Positions 1 to 11,100 of a DNA stretch of 64,000 nt are shown here, piece after piece. Where the stretch lies: NCBI GenBank assembly GCA_964019695.1, contig OZ026521.1:32089601-32153600 (forward strand), written 5' to 3'. The notes beneath the pieces were generated by a model. That model was given only the letters and a program-made list of their open reading frames with translations, did not search any database and was not told where the DNA came from. This DNA is from Loripinus fragilis. Lineage: Eukaryota; Mollusca; Bivalvia; Lucinida; Lucinidae. Both the position numbers and the translations under genes were made by a program. Each line of letters opens with the position of its first letter. Within the stretch, counting starts at the first letter, position 1.

Positions 1-18
1 GTAAGGGACTTACTATTA

Positions 19-251
19 GGCCTAAATGAAATATATGTGTGGTTCCTGTTGCATACCAACAAAATTTAGGGTAGGTAGATAGGGAAATTATTAAATTTTG
101 TTGTAACATTTAACAAAGAAAATAGTGACAAAATCTGAAAAAGTGCCCATTTTAGGTATTTTTTCTCCAAAGACCATTTTAATGTTTAGGGTAGGGTTAA
201 AAAGATAGGGTAGGTAGGCAACAGGAACCACACATATATTTCATTTAAGCC
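19..251. mobile_element. MITE, PIF/Harbinger-like, 233 bp
   Basis: Near-perfect 33-bp terminal inverted repeats begin GGCCTAAATG at the left and GGCTTAAATG at the right (read inward) and both continue to CTGTTGC. The element is flanked by the 3-bp duplication TTA (16-18 and 252-254). GGC-starting TIRs with a TTA/TAA duplication fit PIF/Harbinger. There is no coding capacity, so it is a non-autonomous copy. Confidence 0.7.
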
Positions 252-514
252 TTACAATAAATTTTTTCACCAGACATATTATTCCATATATGAACTTTTG
301 AGTCAAATGTTAGAGTGTTGCTATTTGAACAAAATGTGACCCAAAATATTAGGCCTAAGAATGGGACATAACAGAAAAATCCATTCTTAGGCCTAATCTT
401 AGGTCTAGACCAAGATCAGGACTGACCAAATGTTTGCAAAGGTTATCAGCAGACGACAAAAGTCGCGGCTGTAAAGGAATGAGTTTAATTACACATGTGA
501 TGTAAGTACCAGCC
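252..514. repeat. Short inverted repeats, no gene
   Basis: A hairpin at about 349-394 has arms TTAGGCCTAAGAATGG and its complement. It is followed at 405-460 by half of a GATCAGG-type hairpin repeat that recurs at 52.7 and 62.3 kb. Nothing coding is seen. Confidence 0.4.
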
Positions 515-712
515 ATAGGTTTAGATAAACAAATTTTTTGAGCATAAAATTGTAAATATTGTCTTACCCATCAGTTTAAGCATATGTTTGGGTGCTCAAA
601 AGAACCGTCTCACTGAGATGGTCCTTTTGAGTACCCACCAAATGTTTTGGTTGAGAAGTAAGAAAATGACTTTTTTGATGTATACACTCTCTTAACTAAA
701 GACATATTCCAT
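515..712. mobile_element. AGATAA-family hairpin MITE, copy 1
   Basis: An element of about 180 bp with AGATAA at its left edge and a central palindrome in which GGTGCTCAAAAGAACCGTCT meets its near-complement ending TTTTGAGTACCC. The same layout recurs at 4.65, 16.1, 18.1, 18.7, 37.2, 46.1 and 48.9 kb, which identifies it as a dispersed family. Confidence 0.6.
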
Positions 713-1450
713 TTAAGAGAGAGCTGACAACCAGGCTGACAACACTCATCTGAGATGATTTTTTGAATGTAGCATTCCTCTTTCTGCTTGGAGTTGTATT
801 AAAGAGTATACAAAACAGAACAAAATGGTACAAAAATAAGGGCTAGGACAGCTAAATCTGAGATAATACAGCATATTTTGAAAAGTGGTTGTGATCGTTC
901 TTCATCTTTGATGGACTTTTCAAACAATTGCAACAACTAAAAACTCTGCTAAAGGTCAAACTAAGATTAAAACAGACAACCCCATGATGGTTGAAGAAGA
1001 ACATGAATCAAGCTTGCATTATGCAATAAGATCACTTTGACATATTTTTCTATTATTTCAATAACAGCCTTTTTAAAATGTTGTGATTGCCTTTTTTAAG
1101 GTTTGACAGACAATTTGACAGACTTTTGTGACAATCACAGCATCAAAAACCATGCTGAAGGTCAAACTAGGGTAAAACAGATTGAGAAATGGTGGTGTTA
1201 AATGAAGCATCCAGCAAGCTTCAATAATAAAATAAAATTACTAAGACATACTTTTCCATTTCTGAATAATAGCATATTGTGTTTGTTGTGACTGTCATTT
1301 TTGACAGACGAAATGAAAGATCGCCACATATGTCTGTCAAACTATTATGATCGCAACAATAATTTGCAAAATTATTGACCCAGATATTAAATGAACATTA
1401 TAAACAGCTTTATGCAACATATAAAACAATGTTTTGAAACTTCCAGCATG
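713..1450. repeat. Degenerate repeats of about 200 bp, no gene
   Basis: Phrases such as AAGGTCAAACTA, AAAACAGA and TTTGACAGAC recur with a spacing near 200 bp between 880 and 1400. This looks like an old, diverged tandem array. Frames are closed on both strands. Confidence 0.35.
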
Positions 1451-1456
1451 ATACAT

Positions 1457-2145
1457 CAGGGGTGTAAAATTATTTTTTTACTCACTCGCCCTGCAGGACT
1501 AGTGGGGGGGAAAACCTAATCGCCCTTATGGTATTATCACTCGCCCTTAAGGATTAATCATATTTGTATCATGTATTATAATATATTAATGAAAGCAATA
1601 AAGTATTCAAATTAACACAATCTTGGTTTTATTTATATCCAAATAAGACAAAAAAACAACTGTTGAACAAGCATATGATCAGATGGGCTTTGACTAGCTC
1701 TTGTATAATAAAATAAAATAAAAAAGGGATCTAATATCTCGCTGTGACATTTTGCGCAACAAGCGGTGTTGAAATAAACAAAAAAACGGTGCTCAATGTC
1801 TGAAATCCGCCCGCCGTTTGAGACGACCGCCGTCGTCTAACTCCCCATAGAGCGAGGGCTCCGCGAATAAATTCTTCTTAAACACCGCTCCTGGGGAGTT
1901 TAATTGTACCAGTCAGAAAATGCGCATGCGTAGTGGTAGAATCAGATATAAACATCCGGTTCACGAAGTAAAAGATCGACGATCTTTGTTTTACTTTTGT
2001 TTTTGTCATTTCTGAAGGCTAAAATGCATTTTACAATGTCTGAAAATGCACTCGCCCGTAAGGGCGAGCGAGGCAGTTATTTCACTCGACCGAATCCGAA
2101 GTTTACTCGCCAATGCGAGCGGGCGAGTGGAATTTTACACCCCTG
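1457..2145. mobile_element. TIR DNA transposon with 6-bp TSD, non-autonomous
   Basis: Perfect 15-bp terminal inverted repeats CAGGGGTGTAAAATT are flanked by the direct repeat ATACAT (1451-1456 and 2146-2151). Subterminal regions carry several copies of an ACTCGCCCT-type motif in both orientations, as expected of transposase-binding sites. The interior (1795-1990) is unusually GC- and CpG-rich for this window and contains TGCGCATGCG at 1921-1930. The CAGGGG termini recall hAT, but canonical hAT duplicates 8 bp. No transposase is encoded. Confidence 0.75.
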
Positions 2146-2151
2146 ATACAT

Positions 2152-2920
2152 GCTCTTGAAACCCCCAATAACTCATTATTTTGATGTAATTCGTATAGGT
2201 TGTGATCGACCTATGGTGCGATCATAACAAAATATTGACAGACAAACTTTAATGGCCATTTACTCATCCCGTGGTCAGCATTATAACTCCTTGCCATTAC
2301 AGTTTTCCTCTTATACAAGCATCTATCTGACAATGAAAACCAGAGTTGTTTAAAATAGGTATTTTCTCCAAGACAAATACTGTTGATGTTGTGATCATAA
2401 CCAGTGTAGTTTGACGGAAGTGACGATCTCAACATCTGAGTCGCAAAAATAACATTGTTTTTTCCTTCTTTTGTTTTATTTTTTTGTAATGAATACAAAT
2501 TATCTGATCAGTGCTAAATAAATAGTGCCTCACAGACAGCAAATATAATTATATTGACAAATTATTGCAACTTGTGTGATCATCACGTTTCTTGACGGAC
2601 ATGGGAAAGTGCAGTGACATCACAAAAGCATGTTTTTCATTAAAGTTGCCATGCATTCGACGAAATAGCTCTAAAATCTTGTACAGTGGTATTTACTCTT
2701 TTGAACCATTAAGTATGATAGCATGTACAGCCAAAAGTCAGCTCAATTTATTGATCTAAATGCAAGCACTGAATTGGCGGGAGTTATGTCCGTCAGACAA
2801 TCGCAACAAATTGACTATGTCTGTTTGTTTTTTTCTTCTCCAAATGCAAAAATTGATGTTTTTTTTGTTGGTTATTATAGGTCCTTAGCTTGACCTTTTT
2901 AAGGAATAAAAACTTGAAAG
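2152..2920. other. Non-coding interval
   Basis: AT-rich sequence with scattered GACAGACAA phrases like those at 0.9-1.4 kb. I see no gene; short frames here have no recognisable domain. Confidence 0.4.
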
Positions 2921-2924
2921 GGCT

Positions 2925-3060
2925 GACCTCTTGGCTCTCGTTTGTGGTGTCTAACTGTGAGTTTGTCACTTTCCCATTGGTATCCTGGGTCAGGTGTGGT
3001 ACTTGATTGTATCGATTCCTGATCTTTGCACCCATATTTACTTTGATTAAACCCAATATC
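2925..3060 (+). mobile_element. Naiad 3' end fragment
   Basis: About 130 bp matching the 3' terminus shared by the copies at 16.0, 39.9, 43.4, 49.3 and 58.6 kb: GGGCTGACCTCTTGGCTCTC through CCTGATCTTTGCACCC and the ACTTACTTT-like tail. It is severely 5'-truncated. Confidence 0.65.
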
Positions 3061-3279
3061 GTTATGTAAAGAAAATATAAGCTGTGAGATTTTTGACAGA
3101 CATTTGTCTCTCTTAAATGGAATATGTCTAAAGGCCTGCCATCCTCTGTAACCCAGGTGTGATTCGTTCCATTTCTCTTCATCCAGCACAATGAAGAGAG
3201 ACAGAATGCATGATTTGGAACTTATACATTCTCGGTAACCCAGGTGTGATGCTGCATCACACCTGTGTTACCAAGAATG

Positions 3280-4652
3280 CATAAAGTCCAAAACAGGACC
3301 CCAGATAATAGAATGCATTAGTTCCAAAACAGACTCCCAGATAAGAGATTGCATAAGTTCCAAAACAGGCCCCCAGATAAGAGAATGCATAAGCTCCAAA
3401 ACAGACCCCCAGATAAGAGAATGCATGAGTTCCAAAACAGACCCCCAGATTAGAGAATGCATGAGTTCCAAAACAGACCCCTAGATAAGAGAATGCATAA
3501 GTTCCAAAACAGGCCCCCAGATAAGAGAATGCATAAGTTCCAAAACAGACCCCCAGATAAGAGAATGCATAAGTTCTTAAACAGACCCTAGATAAGAGAA
3601 TGCATAAGTTCCAAAACAGGCCCCCAGATAAGAGAATGCATAAGTTCTAAAACAGACCCCTAGATAAGAGAATGCATAAGTTCTAAAACAGACTCCCAGA
3701 TAAGAGAATGCATAAGTTCCAAAACAGACCCCCAGATAAGAGAATGCATAAGTTCCAAAACAGACTCCCAGATAAGAGAATGCATAAGTTCTTAAACAGA
3801 CCCTAGATAAGAGAATGCATAAGTTCCAAAACAGGCCCCCAGATAAGAGAATGCATAAGTTCTAAAACAGACCCCTTGATAAGAGAATGCATAAGTTCTA
3901 AAACAGACCCCCAGATAAGAGAATGCATAAAGTCCAAAACAGGACCCCAGATAATAGAATGCATGAGTTCCAAAACAGACTCCCAGATAAGAGAATGCAT
4001 AAGTTCCAAAACAGACCCCCAGATAAGAGAATGCATAAGCTCCAAAACAGACCCCCAGATAAGAGAATGCATAAGCCCCAAAACAGACCCCCAGATAAGA
4101 GAATGCATGAGTTCCAAAACAGACCCCCAGATTAGAGAATGCATGAGTTCCAAAACAGACCCCCAGATAAGAGAATGCATAAGTTCCAAAACAGGCCCCC
4201 AGATAAGAGAATGCATAAGTTCTTAAACAGACCCTAGATAAGAGAATGCATAAGTTCCAAAACAGGCCCCAAGATAAGAGAATGCATAAGTTCTAAAACA
4301 GACCCCTAGATAAGAGAATGCATAAGTTCTAAAACAGACCCCCAGATAAGAGAATGCATAAGTTCCAAAACAGACCCCCAGATGACCCCCAGATAAGAGA
4401 ATGCATAAGTTCCAAAACAGACTCCCAGATAAGAGAATGCATAAGTTCTAAAACAGACTCCCAGATAAGAGAAGGCATAAGTTCCAAAACAGACTACCAG
4501 ATAAGAGAATGCATAAGTTCTAAAACAGACCCCCAGATAAGAGAATGCATAAGTTCCAAAACAGACCCCAAGTTAAGAGAATGCATATGTTCCAAACCAG
4601 ACTCCCAGATAAGAGAATGCATAAGTTCCAAAATAGACCCCCAGATAAGAGT
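3280..4652. repeat. 36-bp minisatellite, about 38 copies
   Basis: The unit runs CAGATAAGAGAATGCATAAG followed by TTCCAAAACAGACCCC. Because 36 is divisible by 3, both strands stay open and give 12-residue repeats, but this is a by-product of the period and not a gene. Variants (TTCTTAAACAGACCCTAGA, CTCCAAAAC, GATTAGAGAATG) recur in the same order: the block from 3280 matches the block from about 3927, so there is a higher-order repeat of about 646 bp. A hairpin with AACCCAGGTGTGAT arms lies just before the array (3225-3280). Confidence 0.95.
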
Positions 4653-4815
4653 GGGTAACTGAAAATTATTTTCTTATTTCTCCACCAAAATATATGTTGT
4701 GGGTATTCAAAAGCAGTCTCAATGAGCACCATTAAAATACATATTTTATCTGATATTTTAAATGACTGATAAGAAAATGATCTCAATTTTACGCTGAAAT
4801 ATTTTGCTTAGGTGG
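4653..4815. mobile_element. AGATAA-family MITE, diverged copy 2
   Basis: Contains CTTATTTCTCCACCAAAATA, TATGTTGTGGGTA and a decayed central palindrome, in the opposite orientation to the copy at 515. It abuts the minisatellite. Confidence 0.5.
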
Positions 4816-4861
4816 CCCTATGCAAAATCTTATGAACCCACTGGCACATTTATTATTTCAG

Positions 4862-5161
4862 GCTGGGACGATTTTAAAGATGAGACAAATGGCCATTCTG
4901 GGACTAAGATGCCACCAAAGCAGGCCAATTTCAGAGCTTAAGAGGCCCAGAATCCTAGGAGTAGCGGACCTATTGGGCAGGAAGAACAGAGCCTTGTCCA
5001 CTCCTTCTTTGGCACAGCAAGAACTTGACAGAGAACTAAATGTGAAACTGAAAAGACTGCAGAGAGCATCGGAAATTTTAAAGAATCTATCGGAAGAAGA
5101 ACAGCAGAGACTGAACAATTTGAAAATGGAATATGAAGTGTTCAAAGCAAAATTATTTCCG
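4862..5161 (+). CDS. TRMT10C: TRMT10C first coding exon
   Basis: Preceded by the acceptor TTATTATTTCAG (AG at 4860-4861) and ended by the donor CCG|GTAGGT (GT at 5162). The frame is already open before the exon, but the acceptor shows that upstream ATGs (4820) are intronic. I take ATG 4880 as the start, after six 5'-UTR codons; the next ATG is at 4889. Residues 1-45 look like a mitochondrial presequence, and the rest is a predicted amphipathic helix (LKRLQRASEILKNLSEEEQQ). The exon contributes 94 complete codons and ends in phase 0. Confidence 0.85.
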
Positions 5162-8100
5162 GTAGGTTATTAGTTAAGGTAAGCCAAGGGTGGAGAAATA
5201 CTTTTCTTGCACACTCACTGAATAAGGATATCTGATAGTTTATTGTGCGTTAGAAATTCTTATTCTTACCCATGTTATCTTAACCAGGATGGCCCTTGGG
5301 GTCAGTACACTTGCTGTATTGCAAGTTACTACATTGTTTATCAGACCTCATATACCCCGTACCAACACAGTGGGAAATTTAAAAACAAACAGCCACATGT
5401 CAGAAGATAAGTGACATTATTGTTATGTTAACCCTTAAAGCGCCAATCACGACTGCAGCAGACGACAAATTTTGCAATATCTTTCCTAATTTTCAGAAAA
5501 GATATTGTATGATATTTCATGAGAATCGTCTGCCAGCATGCCTTATTTTTGAAAAAGCAGCAAAATTTGAATGTTGTCTGCTGCAAATTATCGGTGGCGC
5601 TTTATGGGTTAGGTGACATCATCATGATATGTCGCATCTCAGCATATTCATGAACTTCTAGGAGCCTTTTTTAAATGTGAAAATGCAGTATTTAATGGTG
5701 AACAAGAATAAGAATCCATTATTTGTGTGAGTATGGGATAGAAAAATCTGTCCCTCGCGATCACTGCTTTCATCACTCAGCAAGCCTCTTGATGCCAAAC
5801 AGTGATCCTCGGGACGGATTTTTCTATCACACCCTCACACTCCTGATGGATTCTTATATGCCCGACTGTTTCGATCTTGTACATTTCATTCTGGACAAGC
5901 TAGAAACTACTACAATTGTATTTACTTGTACACATAAGAAAGACTAATATTCAAATTTTTTAGATCAAGTTTTTGTTTATAGAATTGGTGCTTTATGTCC
6001 CCGTCAACAGTTTCATCCACTGGTGTTTCTGCAACAATATTTTTTTTTATAAAACAGGCAAGTGAGAGATATTTTGAATCGTTGCTGGCCCGAGTGAGAA
6101 CATGCATCTGGTGCAACGTACTTTCATTCTTGACATTCACACCTAGTATTGATGAGGAACAGAAAAGTGTATAATAGTATTGCCCCGAGCGCTGCACTGA
6201 TACTTGAGCCGCGGCATGAGATTTCCAACAATTTGACATTTTGACAAGTGTAGACTTAGACGAGCCTCTGCAGCCTCCTTTTAAGCTAAGAAACTCCAAA
6301 TGATGTTCAGTCAGTAGCTTAACAATCACAGAATACTCAAGCGACAAGCAAAGGCTCTGATCAGACTGCGCGTATGCGCAGGCTGATATGAGGCTTTGCT
6401 GGTCGCACATACCACATTGTTGGAAATCTCATGCACTGGCTCACTTGATTTGCTAGAACAGTGAAAAGTGTACATGGAATGGTGAATCAGGCACGCCCTT
6501 TAAGATATTTTAATAATATTTCGTAGGTTTATATCGGGTCAAGACAGTTGTTGAACCATTCACAAAATGACCATACAGACTGCCAAGGGTCGGGCGTCAT
6601 GGCAATGGGAAGAGCAGCTATCTGTGTTATCTCCCTTTGTAGTTAATTTTGTAAGCGAAAAATTAGTTTTAAGCTCACCTGAGCCATTGGCTTGTGGTGA
6701 GCTATTGTGATCATTGGATGACTGTCATGTGGCATGCGTCGTCTGTCGTGCCTTGTCAACAATTGCTTCAAAGGACACCTACTCCTAAACTACCAACTGG
6801 ATTTTGATTAAACTTGGTAGGAATGATCCTTATATGGCCCTTATTAAAATTTGTTCAAATGGTTACAGTCCATTGCATATCTAGGTCACACAGGCTAAAA
6901 TAGATTATCAAGATGAAAACTTTAAAAATCTTCTCCTAAACCTTGATATTTGGTAAGAAGCATCACCTAGTGGACTCAAAAATTATCCCTCTGGTGCAAA
7001 AATGGCCACGTGGTCGTATATTTTACATAGGCTTATATCTATAGGGAAAACATAAAAAATGTTCTTGTCTGAAACCATAAAGCCTAGAGGCTTGATATTT
7101 GGTATGTAGCATAACCTAGTGGACTTCTTCCAAGTTTGTTCAAATTATTCCCCTGGGGCAAAAAATGGCTCCTCCCCAGGGGTCATATGTTTTACATCGA
7201 CTTATTTAGGGAAAACATAAAAAATCTTCTTGTCTGAAACCATAAGACCTAGAGCCTTGGTGTTTGGTATGTAGCATAACCTAGTGAACCTCTACTAAGT
7301 TAGTTCAAATTATGCCCGTTGGGCCAAAAATGGCCCCGCCCCAGGGGTTACATGTTTTACAAAGGCTTATATATGGAAAACATAAAAAATCTTCTTGTCT
7401 GAAACCATAAGGCCTAGAGCCTTGATATTTGGTATGTAGCATAACTTAGTGGATCTCTACCAAGTTTGTTCAAATTATTCTCCTTGCGTTTACATAGGCT
7501 TATATAGGGAAAAACATGGAAAAATCTTCTTGTCTGAAACAATGAAGCCTAGAGCCTTGATATTTGGTATGTAGCATCACCTAGTGGACCTACCAAGTTT
7601 CTTCAAATTATGCTCCTTGGGCCAATAATGGTTAGGCCCCAGGGTCACATGTTTTACATAGGCTTATATAGGTAAAAATATGGAAAAATATGGAAAAATA
7701 TTTTTGTCTGAAACCATAGGGCCTAGAGCCTTGATATTTGGTATGTAGCATGACTGAGTAGACCTCTACCAAGTTTCTTCAAATTATGCCCCTTGGGCCA
7801 AAATCGGCCCTACCCCAGGTGTCACAAGGGACATGGCCAGCTTTCAACAGATACCTTTATGTAAGCTTTAAAAAAACTCTTAGCGATTTAGGGCCTCTTG
7901 GCCCTCTTTTTTTGAACTTGCTTTAGATTTTAAGGCTGGTAATCGTATGAATTTACATTATTTTGGAAAAGTAAAGTATGTTACATATTCTAGAAAAGTA
8001 AAGTATATTACATATTTTATAATGCTGCAGTTTAACTAAGACTAAAATACTTATTTCAGTTGCATAAAAAGCCGAAAGATGGGGTTCTTCCGATTTCGAA

Positions 8101-11100
8101 TCTGGGAAAAAATGACCCAAGATTGCCTTTTTGCACGATCACTGATCCATCTGGAACAAATCTAGAGCATTATATCGACATTCCAACAGGTGTATTTTTA
8201 GCGCACCTGACTCGTAGTGACAAGGTGGGCTTTTGTGATCGGTCTTCGTCTGTCATCGTCTGTCCATCCGTTAACAATTGACTTAAATGAAAACTCCTCC
8301 TAAACCCCTCGTCCAATTTTGAAATAATTTCACACAAGTGATCCTTTGGTGGCCCTCTACCAAAATTGTTCAAAAGGTTCTGGTCCATTGGATATCTAGG
8401 TCGCAGAGGCTACAATAGATATCCGAGATGAAAACTTTAAAAATCTTCTTTACTGAAACCAGAAGGTCTAGAGCCTTGATATTTGGTATGTAGTATCACC
8501 TTGTGGGCCTCTTTTAAGTTTGTTCAAGTTATCCCCAAGGGGTAAAAAATGGCCCCATGCAGGTGGGTCACAATTGTATTGCAAAGGCATATAAAGGGAA
8601 ACATGAATAAATCTGGGAGCCCTGATATTTGGAATGCAACATTAACTAGTAGACATCTACCAAAATTGGTCTAATTATACCCCTGGGGCCAAAAAATGCC
8701 CTGCCACAAGGGTCACATGTTTTACATAAGCTTATATAGGGAAAACGTGAAAAAGTTTAAATTCAAAAAGCATTTTCTAAATTCTACCACAGACACTCAG
8801 AGTTAATTGTTAAATACAAAATTGGGTTAAAAACTCCTCTGCAACAAGGCATATCAGAACCTAAATTTTATGGTGATTTAGTTTATAAATTCAAACGAAT
8901 TGTTGGAAAACCTAATTTTAGTGATCAATTCAAAAAGATTGTAAAACGTTATATAAGGGTTGGATATAACTTGGATTTCATGCGACAGTCTGCATCAGCA
9001 CCCTAGATAAGCAGTGTTTTTGCGTAAATACGCAATTAAAATCCTCAAAAAAGCAATTAAAATGAAATGTGTGCGTACCAAAAAGCAATTCTAACGATAG
9101 GTATGCAATTTCATGCGATGTCATTGCGTACCATTTGGTCCATTTCGTTTCCATTTGTGTAATAAACAAAGGTCAGTCGGGTATTGATTTTATTTTTACT
9201 AGCAAGCGCGCAATATAACTCCCGTTTATGAATAAAGTATCGGTGCCCAGTCCAGTATTTCTCGGAAAAACACTATGATGAAAATGAAACTTTGCAAAGT
9301 GTACACACTTGAATGTCAACAAGGGGATGAGATTTGCTTCAGGTACAATAAAATCCACTAATTTGATACTTTAGAAAGGCAGACGATGGGAGTGAATAAA
9401 TATGCAAGCACATTCCCGATGGCTTTGTGCACTAAGAAAATGTGTTATCACAGAAAAAAACGTGGCATAAAAAATATGAAAAAAAAACGCAATTGTTTTT
9501 TCAAGTACGCAATTGAGGATAACCAGGTTGCGTGAATACCCAATTGACCCAAAAGCTTATCTAGGGCGCTGCTGCATACCTGGTTTTAAACCCAATCCCG
9601 GTTTATAGCTATGGTTTCCTCTTTAATTGCACGACGGTGAGTCAGGCCTCAGACTCTATGACTGCTCTGACGTAAAGCTTTAATCCGTGGGTTGGTGCCT
9701 GATGCTTATCAGTAGCTGGACCCACCATGGCTCAACTTAAGGTTTTCTTTAGCTCTGACTATCTGCGAGTCATGAGCCCTTTTCTTTGTTTCATCATGGT
9801 GTGTTAATTTGATTAGAGTGTTTCTCCATGAAGATGCATTGCATTAGTTAGAAGGCTTCCATGCGAGCTGAACATTTCTTGTACACCAACAACAGCAGAA
9901 TCTAGGGTGAAGATTTTGTACCAGTAAAATGCATTTAAGCCCCCCGGTGTCTTAGGCTGCTGTCCGTTCTAAGGCGGTGGTTCTGTTGTTGTTGACTTTT
10001 TGTTTATTGTTACTCCCATTCTTGGAGTCTGTAATTGTTCTATGTTTTGTTATACGTTACTTTATGTCCATTCTAGTATTGCAATCATCTTGATGGGGAA
10101 GAGAGAGCTGGTTGCTTTGCTTAATTTGTCTCCCTGGTGTCTCGTGATGGTTGAGTGGCTCTTCCTCGCGGTGCCTTGGGGTTGTCTGCAAGTTGTGATT
10201 GTGGTATTTCCTGATCATACTCACTTACTATTCTTGCCTGAAACCACAAGGCCTAGAGTCTTGGTATTTGTATGTAGCATCATTTTGTAGACCTCTACTT
10301 AGTTTGTTCAAATTATGTGCCTGGGACCAAAGTGGCCCAGCCCCGGGGGTCACATGCCATAGGCTTATATAGGGAAAACGCCAAAAAATCTTGTCTGATC
10401 TCCTTAATAATTTAAAAATAGGTCAAGATCAACTGCGGCTTATAATCTTGTCTGAAACCACAAGGCCTACAGCCTTGCTATTTGGTATGTAGCATAATCA
10501 AGTGGACCTCTATCAAGTTTGTTTAAATTAGGCCCCTGGGACCAAAATGGGTCCGCCCGGGGTCACATGTTTAAAATAGCTTATATAGGGAAATCATGAA
10601 ATTTTATATATGCATTTATAATGACAAGTTCTACGTTGGGATTGTTACACATAATTTTTTACACATTTGTACCAGAGTTATGGCCCTTGATTTGCTCCAA
10701 AATTTCGTTTCCGCTCAATATCTTGAGAACAAATGGACAGATTTTGACCAAACTTTATATAACTATTTATACTGACAAAATCTGTTGGGATTGTTACATG
10801 TCATTTTTTGCACATTTGTACCAGTGTTATTGCCCTAGACTTACATGAGAAAAAATGGACAGAATTTCACCAAAAATTTTATATATGCATTCATATTGAC
10901 AAGATCTACGTTGGGATTGTTACACATCATTTTTCGCACATTTGTACCTGAGTTATAGCCCTTGATTTACTCCAAAAAATTGTTTCAGAAACCTGCTCAA
11001 TATCTTGAAAACAAAAGGACAGATTTGACCAAACTTTATATAACTATTTATACTGACAAGATCAACATTGGGATTGTTAGCTGTCATTTTTTGCAAATTT

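Larger units (their letters stand above)
8757..10235 (+). mobile_element. Naiad (Penelope-like) 3' half, copy A
   Basis: 5'-truncated retroelement containing the last part of the reverse transcriptase frame (KFYNRHSELIVKYNIGLKTL-like and FYGDLVYKFKRIVG-like when read with its frameshifts), then the 3' region shared with the copy at 27.3-29.1 kb (same family, roughly 90 percent alike by eye). A separate DNA transposon (8996-9571) has inserted into the RT tail. The 3' end reads GATCATACTCACTTACTATT. Not functional. Confidence 0.8.
8199..10620 (+). repeat. AGCTCACC-family type 1 repeat, interrupted by a Naiad fragment
   Basis: Begins AGCGCACCTGACTCGTAGTG at 8199 and carries 165-bp-type units at 8199-8756 and 10236-10620. 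It is split between GAAAAA and TTCTTGCCTGAAACC by the Naiad piece at 8757-10235; the joined flanks restore the usual unit. Confidence 0.75.

Noticed and set aside
180..225. Telomere-like TTAGGG motifs
   Set aside because: Only isolated TTAGGGTAGGG phrases inside a MITE, no array.
3268..4662. Open frames on both strands with 12-residue repeats (IRECISSKTDPQ and LELMHSLIWGSV)
   Set aside because: They follow from a 36-bp tandem unit; no promoter, start context or family supports a protein.
5922..6410. A 162-codon minus-strand frame
   Set aside because: Its 5' half lies in the GCGCAG MITE and no domain is recognisable; the second MITE copy at 55.4 kb does not keep the frame.
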